Shown piece after piece: positions 41,712 to 51,164 of a stretch of 64,000 nucleotides of DNA. The stretch covers positions 1,240,001 to 1,304,000 of the forward strand of contig NZ_CP034670.1 of assembly GCF_003990355.1 (NCBI RefSeq), given 5' to 3'. Both the position numbers and the translations under genes were made by a program. The notes beneath the pieces are model-generated. The model was not told where the DNA came from. It worked only from the letters and a program-made list of their open reading frames with translations, and made no database searches. The number at the start of each line of letters is the position of its first letter. Within the stretch, counting starts at the first letter, position 1. The DNA is from Eikenella corrodens (GTDB taxonomy: Bacteria; Pseudomonadota; Gammaproteobacteria; Burkholderiales; Neisseriaceae).

Positions 41712-42968
41712 TTATTGCGGGTGCGTCGGATTGTCTTGCCGACATAAAGTAATGATTCCTGCGCTAACCCAACGAGCCCCTTCCGGACAAGTAAAGCGGC
41801 CTCGGGCAAACAAAGATTCATCAAACTTAAAGCCGAACTGTTTATTTTTTGAATCCCAGTAGCTGGCGGTCGGATAGAGGCTGACTGTGCCGCTGCCGTA
41901 TCGAACGGTATTGCGCTGCGGAGTGGTTATATAGGTATGCAAAGAGGAAGGCGGCAAGTTGGCGATAAAGCGTTCGGCCAAGGCATTCCAGTGTTTGAGG
42001 CGGTAGTATTTTGGGTCTGTCGGTAAACGTTCCTGGCAATTTTGCAGCGCATATTCATAATTATAGATGCTGCTGTTGTGCTGTAGTCCTTCTACGCTGG
42101 CCGGGCCGTTTCCAATTAGGGTGATGTCGAGAATAGCACCATCCCTAGTGGCGATTTGCCAAACGGTGGGCTTGGGCGAATCGTTTTTCAATAGCAGATA
42201 GAAAGGTTCGACATAATCGCTGCCATCACTGCTTCCCAACAGGATAAGTACTTTTTCGGCTCCCCTGTTCTCCACCAGTATGGCTTGCGGTTTTCGATAA
42301 TACGGTTCCCGATGATCATATATGTCGATCATTTCTAGGCCGCCACGGAAATGCCAACCGCATTCAATGTATTCGTATTCCCCTTTTGCACGGTAGGCAA
42401 CCGCTTCTTCATCTGCTTCCATATTGGCAATGATGGCAGCATCGTTACATTCATTCGTTTGCAAACTGTGGTCTACCGCCGCATAGCAATGCCAGCGTTT
42501 ACCATCCGAACGCAGCCAAATGGTTCTCTCTCCGAGAATGGCCGGCATATGGCTGGCAACGATATTAATGGTATTGTTGTACTCGGAGAGAGATTTCATT
42601 TCATTGCGGTGGTGTGAATTACTGTTTTTATCAGACTGATATTGTAGAAACGTATATTTATAGACATCACGTTCTTGGTAGTAACGAAAGCCGTCTTTGA
42701 TATAGATATTGATATCGGTGGGCATATGCTCGAGTAAATCCGGGCTGTCTGGAGGTGGCAGTTTGGCTTGGATGTCGGCTATGGTTTGTTTAAGCAGCAA
42801 ACGAGCACGGACTTGTTCGGCAGCTGCTTCCCGCTGCTGCCGTATAGCCTGCCGCCGGTGGTGGCTGACAATCAGTAACCCAACCAGCATCATAAGGCCA
42901 AGAGCGATAGCTAGGATTGCAAGCTTATGTTGCTTGGAGTGTAGTTTCTTCGGACGAGACTTTCTCAT
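41712..42968 (-). CDS. Hypothetical membrane-anchored protein
   Basis: 418 residues. A very basic start (MRKSRPKKLHSKQHKL) precedes one membrane helix (about 17-35), a helical coiled segment (residues 38-66), and a large soluble domain presumably outside the cytoplasm with many Tyr and Trp residues and at least six Cys (for example WHCYAAVDHSLQTNECNDAA, YIECGWHF, LQNCQERL, FTCPEGARW, ITLCRQD). The even number of cysteines suits disulfides in the periplasm. GC content is lower than in surrounding genes. Not assigned to a family. Confidence 0.65.
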   Translation of the reverse strand: MRKSRPKKLHSKQHKLAILAIALGLMMLVGLLIVSHHRRQAIRQQREAAAEQVRARLLLKQTIADIQAKLPPPDSPDLLEHMPTDINIYIKDGFRYYQERDVYKYTFLQYQSDKNSNSHHRNEMKSLSEYNNTINIVASHMPAILGERTIWLRSDGKRWHCYAAVDHSLQTNECNDAAIIANMEADEEAVAYRAKGEYEYIECGWHFRGGLEMIDIYDHREPYYRKPQAILVENRGAEKVLILLGSSDGSDYVEPFYLLLKNDSPKPTVWQIATRDGAILDITLIGNGPASVEGLQHNSSIYNYEYALQNCQERLPTDPKYYRLKHWNALAERFIANLPPSSLHTYITTPQRNTVRYGSGTVSLYPTASYWDSKNKQFGFKFDESLFARGRFTCPEGARWVSAGIITLCRQDNPTHPQ

Positions 42969-43096
42969 GATGAAGTTCCTCTTTTTGGCATAGAAAACTT
43001 TGGAACATTTTGGTAAAAATACTCGGCCTTATTATGTTCAGGTAGCCTGATTCGGAAACCGTATACTATCCAATCAGTCTTCAAATAGGTTTTAAA

Positions 43097-43202
43097 TATA
43101 GTGAATTAAATTTAAACCAGTACAGCGTTGTCTCGCTTTGCCGTAACGTGTGTACTGTCTGCGGCTCGCCGCCTTGTCCTGATTTAAATTTAATCCACTA
43201 TA
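43097..43202 (+). repeat. Correia-type element (CREE), AAATTTAAA-end form
   Basis: 106 bp, ends TATAGTGAATTAAATTTAAA and TTTAAATTTAATCCACTATA, 34 bp beyond the pepN stop. Confidence 0.88.
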
Positions 43203-43236
43203 CAACCGAGCGGGGAGTAGGTTACTCAGCCGCTGT

Positions 43237-45933
43237 TTACATTTGTCCACGCGCAATGCCGAGCACTGCGGAAGCCTGCAAAATCTTGCCGATGATTTCG
43301 CCGCTGTCTTTGGAGAGGGCGGGGTTTGCGGCGAGTTTTTGCAGCTCGGCGCGCATCAGGCTGCGGCGCTGCGGTTCGAGCTGGGCGCAGATGTTGAAGG
43401 CTTGGGTGAGGCGGGCGGCAATTTGGGGGTTGAAGCGGTCGATGCGCCCGATTTGGCCGGCGAGGAAGGCGTAGCCGCTGCCGTCTGCGGCGTGGAAGTG
43501 CGGCACGTTGCGGCTGAAGCTGCCGAGCAGGGCGCGGGCTTTGTTGGGGTTTTCCAGGCTGAAGGCGGGGTGTTCGAGCGCGGCGGCCACTTGCGCGGGG
43601 GTATCGGCGCGGTGGCTGGCGGCAATCAGGCTGAAGTATTTGCACATCACGAGGTCGTCGCGGTGGAATTTGGCGGCGAACTGTTCGAGCAGGCGGTTGC
43701 GCTCGGGGCGCTCGTTGTGGTTGATGGCGCTGAGGATGCCCCATTCGTGGGTCATGTTGTGTGCCATTTGGCTGTAGTTGGCGGCCACTTGGTCGATGTG
43801 CCCGGGGCGGGCGCGCAGGATAAAGGCGCGGCAGGCGTTGCGCAGGGCGCGCCAGCCTGCTTGCTGCGGGTGGTATTCGTAGGGCTCGGCGAGGTCGGAT
43901 TGCTCTTCTTCCATGCGCCGGGCTTCGGCGTTGAGTGCGGCGAATTGGTCGGCGAAGTGCGTAGCAATCAAATCGAGCAGGGCTTCGCGGGCGCGGTGGA
44001 CGATGAGCGGATCGATGTTTTGGCGGCCGGCCCAGAGTTCGGCTTCGTTGGGAATGGCGAGCAGGGCGGCTTGGAAGGCGGCGCCGATGTCGGCACGCAA
44101 AACGTAGTCGATGGCTTGTAGCAGGGCGCGGTGCTCGGGCAGGGGGCTACCTGAAAGCAGGGCGGCTTCGTTGGCGGCGATGGCGCGGCGGTAGAGGGTT
44201 TGCGCGGCTTCCCAACGGGCGAAGGGGTCGCTGTCGCAGGCGAGCAGCACGGAGAGTTCGTGCTCGCTGTAGGCGTAGTGCAGGTTTACCGGGGCGGAGA
44301 AGCCGCGCAGCAGGGAGGGGACGACTTGTTGATAGCCGCCTTCAAATTGCAGGGCAACGCTTTCTTCCGCCTGGCGCAGGGTGAGCACGGCTTCGGTTTG
44401 CTCATGTGCGCTTTCAGGTAGCCTGAAGGGGATAGGCTGGCCGAAGGTGTCTTCGTCGGCGCTGAACAGGGCGATTTTGAGCGGAATCATCATCGGCTGT
44501 TTGGCGGCCATATCGGGAGTGGGCGGGATGCTTTGGCGGATGTTCAGCACAAAGCGGTTGCCGGTTTGCAGGCTGCCTGAAACCTCCAGCACCGGCGTGC
44601 CGGCCTGGCTGTACCACAGGGCGAATTGCTCGAAATCGAAGCCGTTGGCATCGGCCATGGCTGCGCGGAAGTCGTCGCAGGTAACGGCTTGGCCGTCGTG
44701 GCGCCGGAAATAAAGCTTCATGCCTTTTTGGAAGCCCTCTTCGCCGAGGAAGGTGTGATACATGCGCACTACTTCGGCGCCTTTCTCATACACGGTGAGG
44801 GTGTAGAAATTGTTCATTTCCACATAGCTGGCGGGGCGCACGGGGTGGGCGGTGGGGCCGGCGTCTTCGGGGAATTGGTGGGCGCGCAGGAAGGATACGT
44901 TTTCAATCCGGCGGACTTCGCGGCTGGCGCGGTCGGCGGAAAATTCTTGGTCGCGGAATACGGTGAGGCCCTCTTTGAGCGAGAGCTGAAACCAATCGCG
45001 GCAGGTAACGCGGTTGCCGGTCCAGTTGTGGAAGTATTCGTGGGCGATTACGCCTTCCACGCGCTCGAAATCGGCATCGGTGGCGGTGCGGCTGTCGGCC
45101 AGCACGCAGGCGGTGTTGAAAATGTTCAAGCCTTTGTTTTCCATCGCGCCCATGTTGAAGTCGCCCACGGCCACCACCATGAAAATATCCAAATCGTATT
45201 CGAGGCCGAAACGGGTTTCGTCCCAGCGCATGGCGTGTTTGAGCGATTCGATGCCGAAGCACGCTTTGCCGGCATCTTCGGCGCGGGTGAAGAATTCGAG
45301 CGCCACTTGGCGGCCGCTTCGGGTTGTAAAGCTGTCGCGGGTGCACACCAAATCGCCGGCCACCAGGGCGAACAGGTAGCTGGGCTTGGCGAAGGGGTCG
45401 TGCCATTCAGCCCAGTGGCGGTTGTCGGGCAGCGTGCCGTGGCCGGTGCGGTTGCCGTTGGAAAGCAGCACGGGGAAGCGGGCGCGGTCGGCACTGATGC
45501 GGGTGGTGTAGATGCCCATCACGTCGGGGCGGTCGGGGTGGTAGGTGATTTTGCGGAAGCCTTCCGGTTCGCATTGGGTGTAGAGGTTGCCGCTGCTGGC
45601 GTAGAGCCCCATCAGGGATTTGTTTTGGTGCGGATAAAGGCGAGTGGCTACGCTCAGGGTGAAGGGCCGGGCGGGGATGTTTGGGATGGATAGGGTGTTG
45701 TTTGCTAAAGTGTAGGCGGTTTCAGGTAGCCTTTGGCCGTTGAGCTCGAGGGAAACCAGCTCGGCCGAGCCTTGCAGCACCAATGTGCCGCCGGCATCGG
45801 GCTGGGGCTGGATGGAAAGTTCGGCGGTAACGGCGGTGTGGTCTTCGTACACATCGAAATTCAGGCGGATGTGCGGCACGAGGTATTCGGGGGCGCGGTA
45901 GTCTTTGAGGTAGTGTGCGATTTGCTGGGGCAT
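43237..45933 (-). CDS. pepN: Aminopeptidase N (PepN, M1 family)
   Basis: 898 residues, usual length for the bacterial PepN group. A broad-specificity zinc aminopeptidase of the cytoplasm. The exopeptidase motif GAMENKGLN and the zinc site HEYFHNWTGNRVT, followed by the distal Glu in KEGLTVFRDQEFSADRASRE, are intact. Other family segments are RITYHPDRPDVM-like FRKITYHPDRPDVMGIYTTR and YVEMNNFYTLTVYEKGAEVV. The C-terminal third is helical. Several in-frame DUS lie in the gene (for example near 44147 and 44416). The short 45934-46132 gap holds one DUS and a copy of the TTTAGCTTTGCAGAAACTC motif. Confidence 0.95.
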   Translation of the reverse strand: MPQQIAHYLKDYRAPEYLVPHIRLNFDVYEDHTAVTAELSIQPQPDAGGTLVLQGSAELVSLELNGQRLPETAYTLANNTLSIPNIPARPFTLSVATRLYPHQNKSLMGLYASSGNLYTQCEPEGFRKITYHPDRPDVMGIYTTRISADRARFPVLLSNGNRTGHGTLPDNRHWAEWHDPFAKPSYLFALVAGDLVCTRDSFTTRSGRQVALEFFTRAEDAGKACFGIESLKHAMRWDETRFGLEYDLDIFMVVAVGDFNMGAMENKGLNIFNTACVLADSRTATDADFERVEGVIAHEYFHNWTGNRVTCRDWFQLSLKEGLTVFRDQEFSADRASREVRRIENVSFLRAHQFPEDAGPTAHPVRPASYVEMNNFYTLTVYEKGAEVVRMYHTFLGEEGFQKGMKLYFRRHDGQAVTCDDFRAAMADANGFDFEQFALWYSQAGTPVLEVSGSLQTGNRFVLNIRQSIPPTPDMAAKQPMMIPLKIALFSADEDTFGQPIPFRLPESAHEQTEAVLTLRQAEESVALQFEGGYQQVVPSLLRGFSAPVNLHYAYSEHELSVLLACDSDPFARWEAAQTLYRRAIAANEAALLSGSPLPEHRALLQAIDYVLRADIGAAFQAALLAIPNEAELWAGRQNIDPLIVHRAREALLDLIATHFADQFAALNAEARRMEEEQSDLAEPYEYHPQQAGWRALRNACRAFILRARPGHIDQVAANYSQMAHNMTHEWGILSAINHNERPERNRLLEQFAAKFHRDDLVMCKYFSLIAASHRADTPAQVAAALEHPAFSLENPNKARALLGSFSRNVPHFHAADGSGYAFLAGQIGRIDRFNPQIAARLTQAFNICAQLEPQRRSLMRAELQKLAANPALSKDSGEIIGKILQASAVLGIARGQM

Positions 45934-46132
45934 GGCAGGCAGCCTTGTGGGAGGATGGAAAGCGGGTATTTTAGCGCAAAACGGGGCTGGGTTTTAGCTT
46001 TGCAGAAACTCAGCTTCCTGCGGAAACTTCGTTTTCAGGTAGCCGCACATTCGCCTTTCAAGTGCAACGATTCTCCAAACAGAAAGGCCAGTATGCGGTA
46101 GCATACAGCCTTTCCGCCAAGAAAGAGTGCAC

Positions 46133-46712
46133 ATGAGCTACACGCAACTGACCCAAGACGAAAGATACCACATCCAACACCACTCGCACCAACCCATCAG
46201 CCAAATCGCCAAAGAACTCGGCAGAAGCAAAAGCACCATCAGCCGCGAAATCAAGCGAAACAGTTAAAACGGCAGGTACAACGCAGCAGAAGCCGCCCGC
46301 CAAAGTGCATACCGCACCGGCCGGCGGCAAGCCTACAAACTCACACCCGCCCTCTGTCGCCGCATCAACAAACTCGTCCGGGAAAAACTCAGCTCCGAGC
46401 AAATCTGCGGCTATTTGGCCAGACACCACGGCATCCGGCTGCACCAGGCAACTATTTACCGCTACCTTGCCCGAAACAGAGCCAAGGGCGGCAAGCTGTG
46501 GCAGCACCTGCGCATCGCCTCCAAACCCTACCGCAAACGGCGCGGCAGCATTTGGACCCGGGGCAAAGTCCCCGACCGTACCGACATCTCCCTGCGTCCC
46601 GACATCATCAACAAAAAGCAGCGTATCGGCGATTGGGAAGCGGACACCATTGTCGGCAAAGGGCAAAAGAGTGCCTTACTCACCTTGGTAGAACGTCGCA
46701 GCAAATACCTGA
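46133..46712 (+). pseudogene. Truncated IS30-family transposase
   Basis: Starts MSYTQLTQDERYHIQHHSHQ with the IS30 HTH region (ISQIAKELGRSKSTISREIK). An in-frame TAA at 46265-46267 interrupts it after about 44 codons; the frame then resumes (RYNAAEAARQSAYRTGRRQA, SSEQICGYLARHHGIRLHQA, GDWEADTIVGKGQKSALLTL) with the first catalytic Asp in WEADT. It ends abruptly at RRSKYL because the Mu-like element is inserted at 46713. The rest of the gene is not found on the other side, where an IS5-family element begins. So it is dead by both nonsense and insertion. Confidence 0.8.
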
Positions 46713-46756
46713 TGAAACCCAGTGAGATAAATATAAGGGGTCTGTGAGATAAATGG
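46713..46756 (+). promoter_or_regulatory. Left terminal transposase-binding sites
   Basis: TG terminus at 46713 and GATAAAT at 46726-46732 and 46748-46754, each preceded by GTGA. The 22-bp period fits the size of MuA binding sites. Confidence 0.65.
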
Positions 46757-46795
46757 GATTAAGTTGGATGAGGATGGATGATGGGGGATGGGAAA

Positions 46796-46827
46796 TTTGT
46801 AACAACGTTGCACTGGATGCAACAAAA
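46796..46827. repeat. Direct repeat near left phage end
   Basis: TTTGTAACAACGTTGCACTG plus 12 bases; 26 of 32 positions match the copy at 55651-55682. The centre GTTGCA-N5-TGCAAC is a palindrome, so it may be a protein-binding site. Confidence 0.6.
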
Positions 46828-46830
46828 CGG

Positions 46831-46859
46831 AGCGGGCGAAGTTGCCCGCTTTTTATTTT
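46831..46859. terminator. Hairpin after gpG
   Basis: AGCGGGCGAAGTTGCCCGCT followed on the plus strand by TTTTATTTT; it touches the gpG stop codon. Confidence 0.6.
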
Positions 46860-47344
46860 CGGACACCCCGTGCCAAAGCATCGAGGGCGACATCCAGCAG
46901 GCGGGATTCGGCGCCGGCCTGAAGTGTACCGCCTTTGCTCATCGGCAGGTAGGGGCGAGCGGGAATTTTGACTTGTTTGACCCTGCGGAAGCCATCGCCG
47001 ACTTTGAATACCAGATAGGGTTTGTTTTTGGCTTTGACCGTGCCGCCGAACTGGTGGATGGCGGCATAGGGTTTGTTGGTGCCGATGCGGGCGAAGTTGC
47101 TGCCGGAGGCAGTGTGGATACTGGCGGCCAGTTGTCCGCTCTTTTGCAGGATTTTGCCGCCGCGCGCATTGGCCGGCCATTTTTTCCCGCCCCAGCTTTC
47201 GGATTCGAAGTTGTCTTCCGTAATACTGAGCAGTTCGGCGGCAATGGCTCGCATCATCGGGCGCGGGTGGCGGGCGTTGCGCAGCAGCTGCCCGAGGCCG
47301 CGTTGCAGGTCGCTGTCGTCCAAGCTGATTTCCAGCATCGTCAT
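46853..47344 (-). CDS. Mu gpG-like virion morphogenesis protein
   Basis: 163 residues. In Mu-type phages gpG is needed for virion assembly (tail completion). SLDDSDLQRGLGQLLRNARH at the start, MMRAIAAELLSITEDNFESE, WPANARGGKILQKSGQLAAS and NKPYAAIHQFGGTVKAKNKP, then PARPYLPMSKGG, are the family blocks. The ATG overlaps the gpF stop by 4 bp (ATGA), so translation is coupled. It points towards the nearer (left) phage end, opposite to the tail genes. Confidence 0.85.
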   Translation of the reverse strand: MTMLEISLDDSDLQRGLGQLLRNARHPRPMMRAIAAELLSITEDNFESESWGGKKWPANARGGKILQKSGQLAASIHTASGSNFARIGTNKPYAAIHQFGGTVKAKNKPYLVFKVGDGFRRVKQVKIPARPYLPMSKGGTLQAGAESRLLDVALDALARGVRK

Positions 47345-48246
47345 CCTTTCAATAGATTAATTACCCAAGCCAGCTGGGCGGCATTGAGCGAGGATTTGAA
47401 ACGCTCGTTGCCCATCATCTGCCGCAGCGCCACACGGGCAATATCGGGATGGGCGGCCTGCGCCTTATCCACCGCCACCGAAGCCATGCGGGAGAGCATG
47501 GCCTTGCCTTGGTTGGCATTGAAGCCGGCATTGGGGGCGACAAACTGTCCGTTGATGCGGATGCCGGTGCGCCGGGCATGGCGTTCTTCGCCGGTATATT
47601 GGTTGACACCGATGTCCACGGTTTGGGTTTCCAGCTGCGGGCTGGGTTGTACCCGGTCTGCCCCACGGCTGCGCGACAAGGGTCGAACCCGGCAGCGGCA
47701 GCGGTAGTCCAAGGGCGGATACAGGCTGTCCCACACCGGGTCGTCGGCGGCATAAACGCTGCCGTGCAGCAGGCGGTGGGTTTCGCGGGTACGTTCGTCG
47801 TTGACCGCCACGTATTCCCAGTATGGGTGAGTATCCACGGCATCCATCATCTCGGCATAACGCCCGGCCATATAGGCCGACTGCATATTGGTCAGGTAGA
47901 TGGTTTTCAGGCGGTGCGGGCTGCCCAGGCGCACGGTTTGGATTTCGCCGGTGTCCGGGTGCGGCACGTCCTGCCTGCCCCACCAGCCTTTGGCCTGCAA
48001 CACCGGCGTCAGCCGCTCGCTGAACTGCTCCAAGGTCTGCCCGCTTTCGGCGGCTTTGACCACGGCGGCATAGATGTCCGAGACCACATCCATGCGGGCG
48101 GTTTTGGCCACGGTGAAGGCGGTGGCGTGCGCATCGTCCAGCATGTCCTGCCAGTCCCACGATACGTTGATGCCTTTCTGCTGCAGGTAGGCTACGGCAG
48201 CTTCGGGCTGCATGCCGAAGATGGCTTTGATGTCTTCGGGGTTCAT
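47341..48246 (-). CDS. Mu gpF-like minor head protein (phage head morphogenesis)
   Basis: 301 residues. Minor capsid protein of the SPP1 gp7/Mu gp30 family, thought to sit near the portal. It begins EDIKAIFGMQPEAAVAYLQQ, and the central motif of the family, TNMQSAYMAGRYAEMMDAVD followed by YVAVNDERTRETHRLLHG and PPLDYRCRCRVRPLS, is complete. Coupled by 4-bp overlaps to DUF935 upstream and gpG downstream. The frame is intact. Confidence 0.85.
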   Translation of the reverse strand: MNPEDIKAIFGMQPEAAVAYLQQKGINVSWDWQDMLDDAHATAFTVAKTARMDVVSDIYAAVVKAAESGQTLEQFSERLTPVLQAKGWWGRQDVPHPDTGEIQTVRLGSPHRLKTIYLTNMQSAYMAGRYAEMMDAVDTHPYWEYVAVNDERTRETHRLLHGSVYAADDPVWDSLYPPLDYRCRCRVRPLSRSRGADRVQPSPQLETQTVDIGVNQYTGEERHARRTGIRINGQFVAPNAGFNANQGKAMLSRMASVAVDKAQAAHPDIARVALRQMMGNERFKSSLNAAQLAWVINLLKG

Positions 48247-49553
48247 TCGGCCAGTTCCTCAGCGGCTTCCACCCTGCCGACCAGTTCGGCCAAGAAGATT
48301 AGCCGTGCCAACTCGTCCTGCAGCGCAACATCATCCATATCGGGATAGGCGGCAGTCAGCCTGTCCAATACCGCTTCGGGCGTGGCCGCCCCCTGTTTTA
48401 GGCTGCCGACCAGCGCATCGGTTAATGCCTGCCCCTGTGCGTTGAGGCTACCTGAAAGCGGGGCGAGGGTGTCGATGACCAAACCGGCATCGGCAGCCGG
48501 CCGGTGTTCGGCAAAGTCGGCCAAAGGTGACGCCGGCGTCGCATTTGGCGGAGAGGCTACCTGAACAATATCGTCGTCGCTCAGGTTGTAGGCGCGTTTC
48601 CAGTAGCTTTCGGATAATTGTACGCCGCAGCCGGTCAGGATTTGGTCGCGTTCGGCCAAGGTCTTGTCGCCTGCTTCTTCGGTGTACAAAACAAACTGCG
48701 GGCGCGGGGTGTCGGCGGCGAAGTTGAAATCGCAAATCCAGTCGATAAGCTGATTCAGGCAGCCTTCGACGATGCGGCAGTCGTTGTCCCGAATATCCTT
48801 GGTTACCTCCAAACCTGCGGTGGCGCTGGCGTGGGTGCTGTCTTTCTCGGTGGTCTGGTCTTGGCCGAGCAGCGCAATGGCAATCTCGGAGCGGCAGTAG
48901 CGGATAAAGCGGTCATACACATCGGCACTACCCTGTTTACCCGCCGCCTCTTTGATTTCAACGCTGCTGTCATCAGGGATGGTGGCCACCGAGTTGCCGA
49001 TTAGCTGTTCCAGCGCATCCAGCAGGCGGTCGGTGTCTTGGTCGGTATTGCTGCGCGGCTCGCGGCCGATGATTCACGGCGCGCCGAATTTCTCCGAGAA
49101 CTCCGCCCAGAATTTCAGGCCGCCGCGTTTGAAGATGGTCGGCCAATAGACTGTAGACAAATCGCCGATGCCGTAGGGATTGATATAGCTGGCATTGTGG
49201 GTCGGGCACAGGAATTTGAAGGACGGTACCGGTTCGTCATTCAGGCTACCTGAAAGGCGGAAGTGCAGCTGTCCGTCTTGGTCGAACTGAAACCACTCCT
49301 GCGGCTTGGCCACGATTTCGGACGGCAGCCACAGGCTGCCCCGCTGCCAGATGATTTCCAAGGGCTGATAGCCGTACAGGGTGGCATCCAGAATTTGGTT
49401 GATCAGGCGGTACAGGTCAAAACCGGAGAACAGCTCGGCAAGGGTGTCGTAGACCGTATCAGGCGCGCCGTTGGCTTCGATGCGCCACTCCATTCCGGCT
49501 ACCGCCGACTTCCGGCGGCGCACATGGCCGGCGACAATCGGGTCGGACAAGCC
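48243..49553 (-). pseudogene. Broken DUF935 portal-like protein (Mu gp29)
   Basis: The family is the Mu portal group. The reading frame has two defects. First, a TGA at 49074-49076 stands in the middle of KFWAEFSEKFGAP-stop-IIGREPRSN, where homologues have Trp: a nonsense change. Second, the N terminus is missing: recognisable sequence starts only at SDPIVAGHVRRRKSAVAGME near 49550, where a plus-strand gp36 start is joined. The remainder (VTKDIRDNDCRIVEGCLNQL, FVLYTEEAGDKTLAERDQIL) is well preserved. The gene contains three DUS-like 12-mers (about 48447, 48556 and 49246). Confidence 0.8.
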
Positions 49554-49625
49554 ATGTACATCACGCGCGAAGACATCAAGGCTGCCGCCAGCTTGGCCGA
49601 GCTGACTCAACTGACCAACGATATC
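49554..49625 (+). pseudogene. 5' stub of a gp36-like (DUF1320) gene
   Basis: MYITREDIKAAASLAELTQL then TND resembles the start of Mu gp36-type proteins (MY.T.EDL....E.E.I.LTD). The similarity ends after about 24 codons, where sequence leading to the baseplate gene follows. It marks a deletion of the gp36-gp45 interval. Confidence 0.45.
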
Positions 49626-49707
49626 GGCGGCAGCACCGAGCCGGACACCGACCACCCCGCGCAGCCGCCACTGGCAGCCCGCCCCGCTTGGAAGCGGGCA
49701 GGACATC

Positions 49708-50016
49708 GTGCAAGACCTCGACGACATCAACCAGTGCATCGAAAACATCCTCGCCACCCGCAAGGGCAGCGACGTGCTGCGGCCGGATTTCGGCAGCAAT
49801 TGGTTCGACTACATCGACTACCCGGAAGACGAATTTATCCCCAACACCGTGCGCGAGGTCATCCTTGCCATCCAGACGTGGGAAAAGCGGGCACTGGTCG
49901 AGCAGGTCACGTTTGCCGGCCACGCCCCGCATATCACCATGACCGTACATTGGCGCGTAGCAGATGAAGTGGCGGGCGAAATCTACCGCACCGACATTGT
50001 GCTTGAGGCTACCTGA
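49708..50016 (+). CDS. GPW/gp25-family baseplate protein (Mu gp46-like)
   Basis: 102 residues from a GTG at 49708. Baseplate wedge component with lysozyme-like fold relations to T4 gp25. Typical blocks are QDLDDINQCIENILATRKGS, VLRPDFGSNWFDYIDYPED and VREVILAIQTWEKRALVEQV. The coding similarity extends a few residues upstream of the GTG (PLGSGQDIVQD), so the natural start was probably further upstream and may have been lost in the deletion with gp36. A DUS lies at the 3' end, read as VLEAT. Confidence 0.75.
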   Translation: MQDLDDINQCIENILATRKGSDVLRPDFGSNWFDYIDYPEDEFIPNTVREVILAIQTWEKRALVEQVTFAGHAPHITMTVHWRVADEVAGEIYRTDIVLEAT

Positions 50017-50018
50017 AA

Positions 50019-51161
50019 ATGGATTTGAGCAAACTGAAACGCGAAGAGGTCAAGATTGTCGACGACGACTTGGCGCAAAGCCTGGCCGCCACCATCGCCG
50101 ACTACGAGCAACGCGCGGGCAAAGTGTTGCAGCCCGCCCATATCGAACGGCTGCTGATCAACACCTTTGCCTACCGAGAACACCTGCTGCGCCAGCAGGT
50201 GAACGAAGCCTACCGCCAGCAGCACCCGCGCTTTGCCACCGGCCTGATGCTGGACTTGTGCAGCGACGACGTGTCTACCCCGCGCCTGCAGGCGCAGCCC
50301 GCCCTGACCACCCTGCGCTTTGCTGCGGTATTGAGCAGTTTGGAGCAAATCACCATACCCAAGGGCACGCGGGTCAATGCCGGGCAGACCAGCTTTGTCA
50401 CCACTGAAGCCGCCCTGCTGACTGCCGCCCAAAGCAGCGCCGAAGTGGCCGCCGAATGCACCGAAACCGGCACAGTCGGCAACGGCTGGTCGGTCGGACA
50501 AATCAACAGTCTGGCCGAGCGGCTGCATCCGACGATTGATGTGGCCGTCAGCAACACCACCGTTTCTGCCGGCGGGGTGGAAATCGAAGACGACGAAGCC
50601 TACCGCGAGCGCGTGTTGCTGGCACCGGAGAGCTTTAGCGTAGCCGGGCCGGTGGGTGCCTACCAATATTGGGCGCGGCAGGCCAGCCCGGCGGTGGTGG
50701 ACGTGCACGTGGCCAACGATACCGACGGCGGCGGCCAGCCTATAGGCGGTCGGGTGGCGGTGACCGTGCTGGCCAAAGACGGCCTGCCCAATGCCGAGCT
50801 GATTGGCAAGGTTCAGGCTGCCTTATCGGCCGAGAAACGCCGCCCGCTGTGCGACACCGTAGTGGTCAAAGCCCCGACTCCCGTCGATTACACGCTGGAC
50901 GCCGAGCTGACCCTGTTTACCGGCACCGATGCCCGCACCGCCAAAGCGGCGGCCGAACAGGCATGGGCGGTGTATGAAGCCGCCCGCCGCAGTCGGCTCG
51001 GTTTGGACATCGTGCCGCTGGACATCATGAGTGCGCTGAAAGTGGCCGGTGTCTACAACGTGGTGCTGCATAACCTGCCGCTGACCGTGGTCAAGCCCGA
51101 CCAGTGGGCGCGCTGCACCAGTACCACCATCCGCATTGCCGCACAAACGGCGGAGGGCTAG
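50019..51161 (+). CDS. Baseplate J family protein (Mu gp47-like)
   Basis: 380 residues, close to full length. Baseplate wedge protein of contractile tails. Family segments: LDLCSDDVSTPRLQAQPALT, RFAAVLSSLEQITIPKGTRV, ECTETGTVGNGWSVGQINSL, ESFSVAGPVGAYQYWARQAS and VAVTVLAKDGLPNAELIGKV. The ATG at 50019 lies just after the preceding stop, with a DUS overlapping that stop. The frame is intact. Confidence 0.88.
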   Translation: MDLSKLKREEVKIVDDDLAQSLAATIADYEQRAGKVLQPAHIERLLINTFAYREHLLRQQVNEAYRQQHPRFATGLMLDLCSDDVSTPRLQAQPALTTLRFAAVLSSLEQITIPKGTRVNAGQTSFVTTEAALLTAAQSSAEVAAECTETGTVGNGWSVGQINSLAERLHPTIDVAVSNTTVSAGGVEIEDDEAYRERVLLAPESFSVAGPVGAYQYWARQASPAVVDVHVANDTDGGGQPIGGRVAVTVLAKDGLPNAELIGKVQAALSAEKRRPLCDTVVVKAPTPVDYTLDAELTLFTGTDARTAKAAAEQAWAVYEAARRSRLGLDIVPLDIMSALKVAGVYNVVLHNLPLTVVKPDQWARCTSTTIRIAAQTAEG

Positions 51162-51164
51162 ACG

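Noticed and set aside
44626..45693. Plus-strand frame of 355 codons over pepN
   Set aside because: Antisense shadow with biased composition; pepN is complete on the other strand.
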